Assembly: GCA_001970955.1 (NCBI GenBank)
Contig: MPUH01001202.1
Location: forward strand, 1-21,136
Length of the DNA: 21,136 nt
Direction of reading: 5' to 3'
Source: Stentor coeruleus
Taxonomy: Eukaryota > Ciliophora > Heterotrichea > Heterotrichida > Stentoridae
The position numbers and the translations under genes were made by a program. Position 1 is the first letter of the stretch. Every line of letters starts with the position of its first letter. Shown piece after piece: positions 9,192 through 19,100 of this stretch. The notes under the pieces were generated by a model. The model saw nothing but the letters and a program-made list of their open reading frames with translations. It searched no databases and was not told the origin of the DNA.

Positions 9192-9545
9192 ATATGCATT
9201 AATTAAGTACAGATTCACGAAATCAATTGCTTTAAAGCTTGCACTCAACATTATTTGTGATAATATCACTTCAGGCATATGAGAAAAACACAAATCTAAC
9301 TGAGAAGCAATAAATAAACTTTCATGCCTAGTATCTAATCAATTCATTTCACTTTATTATAGGAAAACTACATAATCTTGTATATATTTCAACCATTATA
9401 TATCTATTATGATCATATCAGTTTGCCAAGAATATTTTCGATATCTTAACTTATATAAGAAAATAGAGTTTACTTTCATAGCTATTATATTCATGTTTCC
9501 AAAAATCTTATAATTATCCATTAAATTTTTTTTCGAATAGCTTAG

Positions 9546-9550
9546 TATAA
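9546..9550 (+). promoter_or_regulatory. TATAA five bases before the 170-aa gene start
   Basis: TATAA is followed by ATATT and the ATG at 9556. Function is inferred from recurrence in the window. Confidence 0.28.
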
Positions 9551-9555
9551 ATATT

Positions 9556-10068
9556 ATGAAGAAAGATAATATTAAGAGTGAAATTTGTGCTTCTCTAAAA
9601 AATCTAATAAGCTCATACTTAAAAGAAAAACAACAAAATATCAATATTATAGTTAGTGAAAATACTATTGTAGCAGATTTCGATATTGACGATGATGTAA
9701 AAAGAGAGATAAAAATTGATATTGAGAATTATGTGTATATTATATACACGTGGAATACTAAACTTGTTGTTGAGAATCCTTATATAGAAGATGAGGCAAT
9801 ATTATATTTAGCCTCTATAAATAGTAAATTGAACTCTACATGCTTGGTATTCGAAAACGAATTAGGAACATTTCGCTACAAATCAAGTCAAGTTTTTCCA
9901 AGAAACAGGGACTTTAGTCTACTTTTTAAATTTTTCTGTCAAATTCATGATGCCCATTTCCCTTTATTAGAAGACAGCATAAAGAAATTCATAAGCATCG
10001 ATGGCACTTTTTATAAAGAGAATGCAGAAGCCCTTATCACAAAAATTGAAAGTTCTAACAGCAAATAA
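9556..10068 (+). CDS. Small protein, possible YbjN-like fold
   Basis: A 170-aa soluble protein. After a basic helical start (residues 1-27), strands INIIVSENTIVADFDI and NYVYIIYTWNTKLVV are followed by a helix (about 82-92), a further hairpin (TCLVFENELGTFRYKSSQVF) and two closing helices ending near HFPLLEDSIKKF. This order, a strand pair around an acidic turn, a helix with an NSKLN element, a hairpin reading like E-x-G-x-F-R-Y, then a helix with FPLLEDSI, resembles the YbjN/type III secretion chaperone-like fold seen mostly in bacteria. I recognise this by pattern only; function would stay unknown even if true. The gene ends in TAA and lies tail to tail with the coiled-coil gene, 182 bases apart. 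Confidence 0.65.
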   Translation: MKKDNIKSEICASLKNLISSYLKEKQQNINIIVSENTIVADFDIDDDVKREIKIDIENYVYIIYTWNTKLVVENPYIEDEAILYLASINSKLNSTCLVFENELGTFRYKSSQVFPRNRDFSLLFKFFCQIHDAHFPLLEDSIKKFISIDGTFYKENAEALITKIESSNSK

Positions 10069-10250
10069 TCCTAAAATTATGCTTAATCATAAAACATATA
10101 TCAAAAATAATTTTTATAAAAATTTTCTCATCTTGAAAATCCCATATCCTAATTTTGATACACTTTTCCACAATCAATCATAATAATTAAAATATAAAAA
10201 CAATTAAATCTACAACATAAATAAAAATACAATATCCAAAAAAACTATAC

Positions 10251-11018
10251 TCATGACTTGTATCTTTTCCTCAACTTTATTCCTCCATCTGAACCACTTC
10301 TTACTTTTATAGACCTTCTTTCAGATCTTGCTCTTTCTGATGATCCTCTTATTGTCTCTTCTAATCTTTGTTTAAGTTTTGTATAATCAGCTAAAAGTTT
10401 AACATAAGATTTTTCCTTTTTCTCAATTATCTCTTCGAATTTTTTCATTTTTTCATTACTTTTAGCTTGGTTATATGCATCTTCACGATACTCTTTTATA
10501 ACTCGATTGAGTTCAGATTGAAAACGCATTTCGACTTTTTTAAGTTTCGTTTGCATAGTTTCTAACCCTCTGCCTTCCATTTCTTTGATAGAAGCTTGAG
10601 CTTCAGAGTAATTTTTCTCAGTTTCTGAAAGCTTTTGCTGAAGAGAATCGATGAATAGTTTTAGTTGATGCTCGATTTTTATATGATTCCGAACTTCTGC
10701 TTCTTGTTTTTGGAGTAGTTTCTCTAATTGGTCACATCTTGTTGCCAATTCCCCTGAATCATGTGATTTACAATTTAACTTAAAATTCAGTAGGTTATCT
10801 ACTAAACTTTTCAAGTTATTAATTATTTCTTCTTCATCTAGATCATCTAGTATTTGCAATTCTTCCTCAGTTACACTTGCATCATCTAGTGTACAATTGG
10901 TGATGAAAGCTGATTTGAAAATTTCTTTTAGCTGCTTATTTGTTTGATGGGAGTTTATAGAAGATCCTAAGGATCTAAGAAAATCGTGTTTAGCAAAGGA
11001 ATTATCTGTATCATCCAT
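10251..11018 (-). CDS. Coiled-coil protein of unknown function
   Basis: A 255-aa protein. Residues 1-90 are acidic and mixed (ILDDLDEEEIINNLKSL near the end of that part). About 95-235 is an almost unbroken charged heptad pattern, for example QLEKLLQKQEAEVRNHI and KKFEEIIEKKEKSYVKLLAD, predicting a long coiled coil. The end is basic and Ser/Arg-rich (SSERARSERRSIKVR). Such proteins are common in ciliate cytoskeletal and basal-body structures, but coiled coils carry little family information and I assign none. The stop is TGA, which would be sense in a UGA-Trp code; a TAG follows two codons later. Confidence 0.75.
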   Translation of the reverse strand: MDDTDNSFAKHDFLRSLGSSINSHQTNKQLKEIFKSAFITNCTLDDASVTEEELQILDDLDEEEIINNLKSLVDNLLNFKLNCKSHDSGELATRCDQLEKLLQKQEAEVRNHIKIEHQLKLFIDSLQQKLSETEKNYSEAQASIKEMEGRGLETMQTKLKKVEMRFQSELNRVIKEYREDAYNQAKSNEKMKKFEEIIEKKEKSYVKLLADYTKLKQRLEETIRGSSERARSERRSIKVRSGSDGGIKLRKRYKS

Positions 11019-11550
11019 ACGTTATATTTTTATTATAAAATAGACTAGTTAAGACTTGAATAGTTTAGACATATTAGACTAAAATCATTTGTTGAATATA
11101 TTTAGCTGTAAAATGTTAATTTACAAAATTATTATAATTTAAATCTTAAATAAGTATACATTATCGCTTATCACTTATTATCTTAAACTATATCATATCT
11201 ATCATATTTAAAAAAAACTAGTCATAATAAATTACTTCATCATATAAAACAATCAAGAATTCTAAGCATACCCTATACAAATTTTAAACTTTAATCTAAA
11301 CTATTACTTCCAATCTCACAAAGCAAAACTTTTTTTTTCTTCATTTCATTTTTCCATCACTACTTTCCAATATTTCCCCTTTATTTCTATTCTCTACACT
11401 AAAAACCCAAGCTAAAATCAATGAAAACATAAAATCCCCATAAAAACTTCAACCTTAACTAATAAAACCATAATGTAAAACCTACCTAAATTATCTTTCT
11501 AATAATACTTTTAATTCTATCATAATTTTATTATTTTTCAATATTAAAAC
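11019..11550. other. Divergent intergenic region, nothing coding seen
   Basis: It holds the 5' flanks of the coiled-coil (-) and TRIM-like (+) genes. The right half (about 11230-11510) is very C-rich and G-poor on the plus strand, as before the kinase gene. No frame, RNA gene or repeat is apparent. Confidence 0.55.
11022..11026 (-). promoter_or_regulatory. TATAA three bases before the coiled-coil gene start
   Basis: On the minus strand TATAA is followed by CGT and the ATG at 11018. Function is inferred. Confidence 0.28.
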
Positions 11551-12885
11551 ATGCAAGTCTTATGCCCTTACTGTAAAGATTACTTTAATTTCACTACCAA
11601 AACCCCTCAAAAACTAGACTGTGAGCATATTTTCTGTAAAAGCTGTATCGAATATCTTTCATATTTCAAGCATCCAAGCACATGCCCAATCGATGATACC
11701 ATAGTCAATTTTTTCGAAGTTGTTCAATGCGATAAAATCCTAGCACATCTAAAAACACTATGCTTAGAACATTATAAAGAAAATAGTTTTGTATGTGAAT
11801 ATCACTTAACACTAATATGTGAAAATTGTGTATCAAATCATTCAAAATGCAAAAAAATCAAAGGAAATATTGGAAAATTATTAGAGTATTTTGAAGAAAA
11901 AATCGAAAAATCTAAGAAAAAAGCATGTTTAATAAGGGAAATGATAAAAAGTAATGATAAAGTTGTACATGATGATGGGATAGTATGGTTAAGAGAAGAC
12001 TGTGAGATTGAAATTAAAAAAATACAGAAAATGAAAAATGATATTCATGAAGTGGAAAAAAATAAACTACCAAATTGTGATTTACTAAATAAGATAAATG
12101 AAGAAACAGAAAATTTAAGAAAAAAAATATTTTTAAAGAAACAGGAAGAGAAACCAAATATTAATCCTTCACCTCCAACAGATGTAAATCAATTACAGGA
12201 TCTTTTAAAATATCTACCCGGAACTGGCAACGTGCAAGATCTTTTAAAAAGTCTATCCGGAACTGATATGCAAAATCTTTTAAAAATACTACCCGAAACT
12301 GGCATACCAAATCTTTTAAAAAATCCTGTTTTAAAAAATTTTGCTATAAACCAAAATGATCAAAAAACAGGCCAAGAAATAAAAATAACAAGACAATTAT
12401 CAAATTCTATGCAGTTTTTTTTTAAAACCAAAGTTGTTGAGCAAACAAGTAAAATATATACTGCATATTATCAAAATATCGAGAAAAAAAGTTGGATTGT
12501 TAAAGGATTTGGTTTTGGAACCCCTGATAGTGAATCAGGTTTTGCTTATATACAAGAAATGAGTATTTCATATGAAAACATTACATTTANATCAGGTTTT
12601 GCTTATATACAAGAAATGAGTATTTCATATGAAAACATTACATTTACATATGACAATATTGATATTAAATATACTCCTGGGAGGGTTACAGAATTGATTT
12701 TATTCCCTGAACCTATATTTGTATTACCTTTTACAAGTATTTTCTTTTACATTCAGTTGAATGGAATAAATCATCACATGTTTTATCAACAGTTATATGA
12801 TAATTATGTTAGAGTTTTAGATACTGATCTTGGAATGCTTGAGGATGAGTTTCCTATTTTATATCTAACATATGATTATTCATAA
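11551..12885 (+). CDS. TRIM-like RING/B-box/coiled-coil protein (candidate E3 ubiquitin ligase)
   Basis: RING finger: C5-x2-C8, C24-x-H26, C29-x2-C32, C45-x2-D48, that is C3HC3D with Asp in the last zinc position. B-box: C71-x2-H74-x7-C82-x2-H85-x4-C90-x2-C93-x3-H97. A lysine-rich coiled coil follows (about 105-205), then short LLK repeats (216-263). The remaining C-terminal region (about 270 on), with aromatic and beta-rich segments, I do not recognise. Order RING, B-box, coiled coil, variable C-terminal domain is the TRIM/RBCC layout, which usually means a ubiquitin ligase whose C-terminal part picks the target. The frame as given has 444 codons, but a 56-base duplication around N 12590 adds 19 codons in frame; the natural protein is probably 425 aa. 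The ATG directly precedes the RING. Confidence 0.85.
   Translation: MQVLCPYCKDYFNFTTKTPQKLDCEHIFCKSCIEYLSYFKHPSTCPIDDTIVNFFEVVQCDKILAHLKTLCLEHYKENSFVCEYHLTLICENCVSNHSKCKKIKGNIGKLLEYFEEKIEKSKKKACLIREMIKSNDKVVHDDGIVWLREDCEIEIKKIQKMKNDIHEVEKNKLPNCDLLNKINEETENLRKKIFLKKQEEKPNINPSPPTDVNQLQDLLKYLPGTGNVQDLLKSLSGTDMQNLLKILPETGIPNLLKNPVLKNFAINQNDQKTGQEIKITRQLSNSMQFFFKTKVVEQTSKIYTAYYQNIEKKSWIVKGFGFGTPDSESGFAYIQEMSISYENITFXSGFAYIQEMSISYENITFTYDNIDIKYTPGRVTELILFPEPIFVLPFTSIFFYIQLNGINHHMFYQQLYDNYVRVLDTDLGMLEDEFPILYLTYDYS
12196..12342 (+). repeat. In-gene tandem repeat coding DLLKxLPGT-like units
   Basis: Three units of 39, 36 and 36 bases plus a diverged partial fourth (from 12307) encode QDLLKYLPGTGNV, QDLLKSLSGTDM, QNLLKILPETGI and PNLLKNP. 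The nucleotide similarity is high (each has an ATCTTTTAAAA core), so the expansion is recent compared with the flanks. It sits between the coiled coil and the C-terminal domain, as a flexible or short helical linker. Confidence 0.85.
12534..12646. repeat. 56-base direct duplication around a single N inside the TRIM-like gene (likely assembly join)
   Basis: Bases 12534-12589 recur exactly at 12591-12646 with only N (12590) between. The extra 57 bases are a multiple of three, so the frame survives and the protein shows the stretch from SGFAYIQEM to ENITF twice. Perfect identity and the N point to an unmerged contig overlap and not a biological repeat. Confidence 0.92.
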
Positions 12886-13137
12886 TTTAAAGTGAGAATT
12901 AAGAAATTATAATAAAAGATTTTTATTTAGTTTACTTATATAAGTTAATGATTTTGTTTAAAATCATAGATTTTTTATGATTATGATAAGTATTTGATAA
13001 ATAATTAGTTGATAAATGGTTGATTAATTTTTTATTATAGAGATTTTAAAAACATAGCATTGCTATTATTATAATTATATCAACAATCTCACATTTATAG
13101 TTTTAGTAAAAACATAAAAAATCATAAACACCTTCTA

Positions 13138-15369
13138 TTAAACTTCAAATTTATTTAAAGTAATAATACTAAGAGTGTCTATCTCACTTTCATAATATTT
13201 TCTACTGCAGACTATACAATGTGATAAATCTTTAACTCTACAATAAGAGCAAATCTGACAAGCATCCTTACTGTTTTCACATTCAACAGTCTTAAACTCT
13301 TCTATTTCTTTCAATCGATTACAATTTATGCATGTTTTTCTTCTATTTTCAGGTGTACTAGTTTTCTTTATTTGATTATTATAAAGCTGAGATTCATTAT
13401 AAACTATAGATTCGTAATTATGTGATTGCTTTATTAATTGAGGATTAGGAGGAATACAATATGATTTTCCTATAAAATCAGATGATGGTATAGGTAATCC
13501 ATGTATAAGTTCTTGATTGTTGATTATTGAAGGCATTGAAATACCTGGTGCAGGTTCTTTTCTAACTTGGATTAAACTTGGAGGTTGATTAGATATGTTA
13601 TAAGGTTGTGGTGGATTTAAAACTAAAATACCTTGTGGGGGTTTAGAACAGTCGATATTTGGAGGGATGGCTTGAACAGGGATACTATTTGGATTATTTT
13701 GAGGTGGCAAAGGGACCATCTCATTGTTGTTTATTTTTTGGAGTTGATTATAAGGATTTGTTTGAGGATTAGCATGATGATATGGGGCTTGAGTTTCTGG
13801 ATTTTTAGAGCAAATAACTGGAATCGGAGGTTTATAAAAGGGGAAGTTTATATTTGATGATTGGTTTAGTGCAGGCGGTTTAAAATTTTGAATTTGGGGG
13901 TTTATTAATGGCTTAGGATTGAAAACTTCTAGATTTTGAGAAATATTAGCAGGATTTTTTTGTATTTCTTGTGGTTTTATATTAGGAAATTGGGATATTT
14001 GATGAATAGCATTAGGTTTTTTCAGTTCTAACTGTGGATTTGTTAAAGGAAATGGATGAATTTGCCCTGGAAGCATAAATTCTACATTTGTTTTTGGTAA
14101 AATTGGGCAATTGTTTGAGGAAAATATGTTTTTTTCTTCATATCCGTGTATTATATTAGATTTAGGAGCTTCAAGGGGTATTTTTTTGTCAATCTGAATA
14201 TCTTCTTGATTTTTTAAATCAAGGTTTTTGTTTTCAGCAGATGACGGCCCTAATTTCGATGGTGAAGAAGATCTCTTAAATATCAGTGTTTCATTAGGTT
14301 TTTCTGATAAAGAATCACTTTTATTATGATTTGAACATTTATCACTTGATCCTTTTACCCCAAAGCCTTGATTAAATTGAGGATTTTTTACTTTTTGCGG
14401 AAATCCTGAAGCTGAGATATCTTGAAAATTAGATTTTGTGGGGTTCAAAACATTTGGCTGAGGAAAATCTATAAGAATAGGGACTCCTGTAAAAGGTGAG
14501 ATTTCAACAGATTTTTTAATATTTAAATAATTTGAGCCTTCAAGGAATATTTGTTGAGAATTAGGGTTAACATTAAACCCTTTTTGTGAAATACTTCGAA
14601 TAGAATCTTGTGACGCATTAGGAAAATCACTTAAAACCTTTATTGACATTTTTAAAGAATTCTGCTTTTGATTTGGTAAACTACAATATTTTCCAGGAAC
14701 TTTTTGATCTGAAAAGTTTTTTGGGGGATCATTTTCAATAATCATCATAAAAGGTGCATCTTCAAGTATAATACTATCAAACCCTTCAATTGAATCTACC
14801 TCAAGCATATCTTTATAATATAATAATGATGTTTCCCTATCTTCAAATTTCAAATATATCACAGGTAATTTTTCAACAAATCTCGAGTATATTTTTTTCT
14901 TGCCATTCTCAAGACCTAATATATAAATTTCTGTATCATTATATATTGATTTAATCATATCATCTTTTTCTTTTAAAACAACTGCTAGTAATAATTTCAT
15001 CCCTTTTTCTAAAGATTCAGCATAATTTTCTTTAGGACTTTCTATATAAGTATTAAGCCATTTCAATCTTTTCGGTATAGAGTATTTGAAATCAGTTATT
15101 TGGTGGTAAATTTGATAAAAGTTTGAGATTTGAGATTCGATTTTGAAATCTTGTGCTAGTTGAAAAACTTCAGGTTTTTTTGAGTTGAATAATTCTTGGA
15201 AATGCGTGACAATTTTTTGGCTTTTTTGGGCTGAGTAGCGGATGAGTAATTGGAAAAAACTTATATTTAAGGTAAGGCTGAAATTACCAGGTCCTGAAAA
15301 AGTCTCTTGGCAAATTATTCCTGGCAATAAAGGGGTATTAAAAGATTTTTTTGGTGAGATTCTTGACAT
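13138..15369 (-). CDS. Pro/Asn-rich protein with C-terminal zinc-binding domain and possible inactive otubain-like head
   Basis: A 743-aa protein in three parts. Residues 1-210 look globular. Residues about 240-660 are low-complexity, rich in Pro, Asn, Gln, Ser and Ile, probably disordered. The tail has eight cysteines (C680, C683, C697, C704, C707, C710, C718, C721), spaced as CxxC, a lone C, then CxxCxxC and CxxC, fitting two zinc sites. The head may be otubain-like (peptidase C65): PGNF at 27-30 aligns with the DGNC active-site turn and ETSLLYY at 179-185 with the HYxLLY catalytic-histidine strand. Both catalytic residues would then be replaced (Cys to Phe, His to Glu), giving a non-catalytic ubiquitin-binding protein. 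That is a pattern-based inference. The gene ends in TAA and has TATAA two bases before its ATG. Protein reality is strong; family is weak. Confidence 0.8.
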   Translation of the reverse strand: MSRISPKKSFNTPLLPGIICQETFSGPGNFSLTLNISFFQLLIRYSAQKSQKIVTHFQELFNSKKPEVFQLAQDFKIESQISNFYQIYHQITDFKYSIPKRLKWLNTYIESPKENYAESLEKGMKLLLAVVLKEKDDMIKSIYNDTEIYILGLENGKKKIYSRFVEKLPVIYLKFEDRETSLLYYKDMLEVDSIEGFDSIILEDAPFMMIIENDPPKNFSDQKVPGKYCSLPNQKQNSLKMSIKVLSDFPNASQDSIRSISQKGFNVNPNSQQIFLEGSNYLNIKKSVEISPFTGVPILIDFPQPNVLNPTKSNFQDISASGFPQKVKNPQFNQGFGVKGSSDKCSNHNKSDSLSEKPNETLIFKRSSSPSKLGPSSAENKNLDLKNQEDIQIDKKIPLEAPKSNIIHGYEEKNIFSSNNCPILPKTNVEFMLPGQIHPFPLTNPQLELKKPNAIHQISQFPNIKPQEIQKNPANISQNLEVFNPKPLINPQIQNFKPPALNQSSNINFPFYKPPIPVICSKNPETQAPYHHANPQTNPYNQLQKINNNEMVPLPPQNNPNSIPVQAIPPNIDCSKPPQGILVLNPPQPYNISNQPPSLIQVRKEPAPGISMPSIINNQELIHGLPIPSSDFIGKSYCIPPNPQLIKQSHNYESIVYNESQLYNNQIKKTSTPENRRKTCINCNRLKEIEEFKTVECENSKDACQICSYCRVKDLSHCIVCSRKYYESEIDTLSIITLNKFEV

Positions 15370-16105
15370 TATTATAAAAATTATATATTTACAGAAATTA
15401 ATTAAAGGCTGCTGTAGGAATTGAGATTTGATATTTGAGGAGTAAAGTACTTACTATGATTAATAAAGAAAGTTTTTAGATATGTTTAACTGAGATATAA
15501 CTTGATAATATGATAGAATGAGGATTTTAATTAGATTATGTGTTTGTGGCTGATTATGATATAAAAATTACAAATTTCAATGTTTATATGGGTAGATTAT
15601 TTTGACTTTAAAGAATTTTATTATATTTAATAAATATAAGGGTTCTTAATATGTATTTTCTTACAAAAGTGGATTTAAAGAGAAATTGTAGAAGAGATAT
15701 AACGCAAGTACTTAAGATAAGACGCTAATTAGGATTTGAACAGGTAAATTTTTAGGTAGAGGAGCTCAAGAGATCAAGAACAAATCGATTTGTATAAGAA
15801 AAATATATTAGTTAGTATTTTTAATATAAATTATGAATTTTTAATCGATTTATTTAGCTGATATTGTAATTAATAACAACTATAAAATATAACTTTTCTT
15901 TGCTAAGGTAATCATAGATTCATAATAATCTGCCCAAGTGTATTTCTTATAAAAAAATTAGCACTAAATCCACAGGATTAATCGTCAGAAATTGTTTCCA
16001 AATCTTTGTTTCTAAAAATCTGTGAACCTTTAATGCATTTGCATAATAATATTGTAGTTTAAGAATATTCATGGTATTTAGATTTTATAAAGGTTTATAT
16101 TATAT
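15370..16105. other. Divergent intergenic region, nothing coding seen
   Basis: A 736-base AT-rich region holding the 5' flanks of the Pro/Asn-rich gene (-) and the giant glycoprotein gene (+). Stops are frequent in all frames I read, and I find no tRNA-like or repeated element. Part of the plus strand (15420-15790) is G-rich relative to C. Confidence 0.55.
15372..15376 (-). promoter_or_regulatory. TATAA two bases before the Pro/Asn-rich gene start
   Basis: On the minus strand TATAA is followed by TA and the ATG at 15369. Function is inferred. Confidence 0.28.
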
Positions 16106-19100
16106 ATGATAATTCTATTAGCTTTATATCTACAAGTTTGCTCTGGACTTCCTTCAATCAAAAAGCATATAGGCGACATGTACATTTATAAATACCAACA
16201 ACTTTCATACTACCTCTACGATTACTTCGATGGATACTACCTTTCATTTACAACAAATAGTTCATTCATCGATCTCCCAAAAGAACTTAGATTCAACCAT
16301 ATAAAAACTTTACCCTACAATTCCCAAAATATAAATCAAAGCAATAACTACTATTCTTATGTCATTTGGAGTGATAACACATGCAATTATCTTATAGACT
16401 TTATGGATTCAACACTATATCTCTACATAATAATATTCACAGAAAACACAGTTCAATCAATTTCATCTTATAATTTAAATGCAACAATAAACCAAGTGAC
16501 ATTATTCGAATACCCTCAAGAAACTTATATAATAATCCAAGCATTCTCAGAAAAAAATATTATTTTCATTTCTAATTTCACATCTTTTAATTGTTCTGAT
16601 ACAAATTTCCCTATACCATATAAGCTTATAATGTGGGATCTTTATTATGCCAAAACATTAAGTACATGTCAAGTAATTGGTACTTATTTAATCCCTTTTA
16701 TTGCAATTTTTGATGATTTTACTACAAATTCTGTCCTTTTTATCTACAACTTTTCAAACCCCCTTAACCCAGATTTGATTTATTCTTTAGATAATAATTA
16801 TTTTATCGATTCAGACTTTCAATTTTTTCCTGTTCAAGTTGCTATCTTAGCTGATTCTCCTGAAAACCTTACTATTATTATTTTAAGCTTGAATTATGGG
16901 GTTTTGTATTTTGAGTTAAATGATGGGATATTTCAAGAACAATGGCCTAGGGTACTCATTGAGGAATTTGGTCAATTTTATAGTATGATTTTAGTTTCTA
17001 ATTATTATTTCAGCAATACAATTAATGCACCTTTAGTTATTTCTATAGGGTCAGAAAATGGTTTTATTTTAATAGATTTTTATGGGCATTCTGTAATGCT
17101 TTCTACTCAAGGAATATCAAGTTTTGGGAATATCGTTAGTGTTTTCAATGCTGTTTTTATAGGAAATATATACTTTGTATATATTGAAAACAATGAGATT
17201 ATGATTATATTTGATAGAAAAACAACCAAGGATTTTGCATATATTTTAAAACTTGAAGAAAATATTGTGAAAAACAGTTTGAATATAAAATGGACTGTTA
17301 TTTATTATAATGGGTCTTTTATGGTAATAGTTAGTGATATTGAAGGAATTAAAACTTTTAGTTTGGTATTTGGGTTTCCTATTTTAACTTTAAAGCAATC
17401 TATTCCTAGTGATACTTATTATATAGAAGCTATGAATAGTACAGGTAATACTTTGGATTCACAAGAGTTTAGTTATGAAAAATGCATTAATAATGCAATG
17501 ATTACGGATGTAGATAACTTGTATGAAATTCAAATATGCACTGTAAATCAATGCAAAGCTGAAGACAAGATAATTATTCAAGTTATTTTCCAAGGGTTGA
17601 ATAAGATTGTTAATTTTAATATGTATGAATATGTTTCTGGATGGAATATGAATTTTTATGCAGAGTATGAAGAAAAATCAGATAATTATAGTTTGAAAAT
17701 TAATGACTATGAAAAGTTTACTCTTGATAATATAATTCGTTTAAAAAAAAAATATTTTCAAATATTCACAACAGAGGATTATGTAGTAATGGAATACAAT
17801 GAGGGAATAGATTTTTATGAAACAGATTTTACTACACTTATAAGAAGTATTTTAATCCAAGATATAATAGCAATCGAAGCTTATTTCAATTTAGTTTATG
17901 TCGTCTATGAAAATATTTACCGTTATATTTCTGTAAACACCTATAATGAGACAAATTATTTTATTGTAGATGATCAATGCAGTATGATAACATTTTGTGG
18001 TGAGTATCTCATTTGTGGTGGCGGTAAAACTATATCAATTTATTATTGCAATAACAACAATTGTACTTTTATCACAGAAATCTCATCATACTTTGGTTTA
18101 GAATTAAACATAACAAGTTTAACATCAATAAACTACACTCCAGAAGGCAATTGTGAATTATATATCCTCAGCAATTATATTAATCTGTATATCCTATCAC
18201 TAGCAAGCACACTCAATAATCCTTATTATATTTACGATCTTTCTTATGTAATTATAAATGAAACTTCCAAAATCTACGCTACTCCTTTACGTTTCTATAT
18301 ATTCTACAACACAAGTATGACTGTTTATTCTCCTACAATGGCAAACGAAACAGAAATTGATCTTAACAACAACATAACAAAGATTTTTTTCCTTGACAAC
18401 TTTGTATACATCTCAACAACTGATGATGAATTAATGATTGTCGATGGTTTAGAAATGAACTTTAACATGGTTTATTTAACAATTTATATACCTCATAATT
18501 GTATTTTCTCAAGTTCATGGTATAGTGAAAACTATACAATTACAGGGATTATATGTAATAATAAAACTGGATCTTATTTATTTACTTATTATACTCCATG
18601 TCCAATATCAAATTCACAAAATCCATGTCAAATACCATTTACTTTAGAATTCACTATAGATAATCCAGCTAATATTATAAACCCTATTTATTATTATAAT
18701 GTTACTTTTTATGCAGAAAGTCAATTGCGAACACTTCCACTTTACGTTTATTTTGAACTTTTAATTTATGGTCAAGTAATCCATTATGAAAATCAAAATG
18801 ATAATAATAATGATATAGCGATTTATTATAATGATGGATTAGATCTCAGTTATATTTTAGATGGTTTTACAGGGAATAATTTGACTTATATAATTGATGT
18901 TGAAAAAAAAGAAATAGGCCAAGGGGCAGAGCTAGATCCACTTGTGATACTACCGAATATTTTTGAAATAAACAGTTATACTAACCCAAGTAATATTCGA
19001 TCGATTACTGCTGTTGCTAATACACCATATATAGCGATTTATGATGACAATGCTGTAATAACTATTTTAAACTCATCATATTATAATAGTACAACACAAG

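Larger units (their letters stand above)
9034..9555. other. Intergenic region with one short tandem repeat
   Basis: AT-rich, no convincing frame on either strand apart from the 34-base tandem repeat at 9124-9191. The minus-strand frame at 9396-9644 overlaps the start of the next gene and is low complexity. Confidence 0.5.

Noticed and set aside
10001..10183. 60-codon plus-strand frame overlapping the end of the YbjN-like gene
   Set aside because: Shadow of the 170-aa gene in another frame running into AT-rich spacer.
12534..12646. Duplicated 18-residue segment as a biological protein repeat
   Set aside because: Exact at nucleotide level, abuts an N, and matches the pattern at two other Ns; taken as an assembly artefact.
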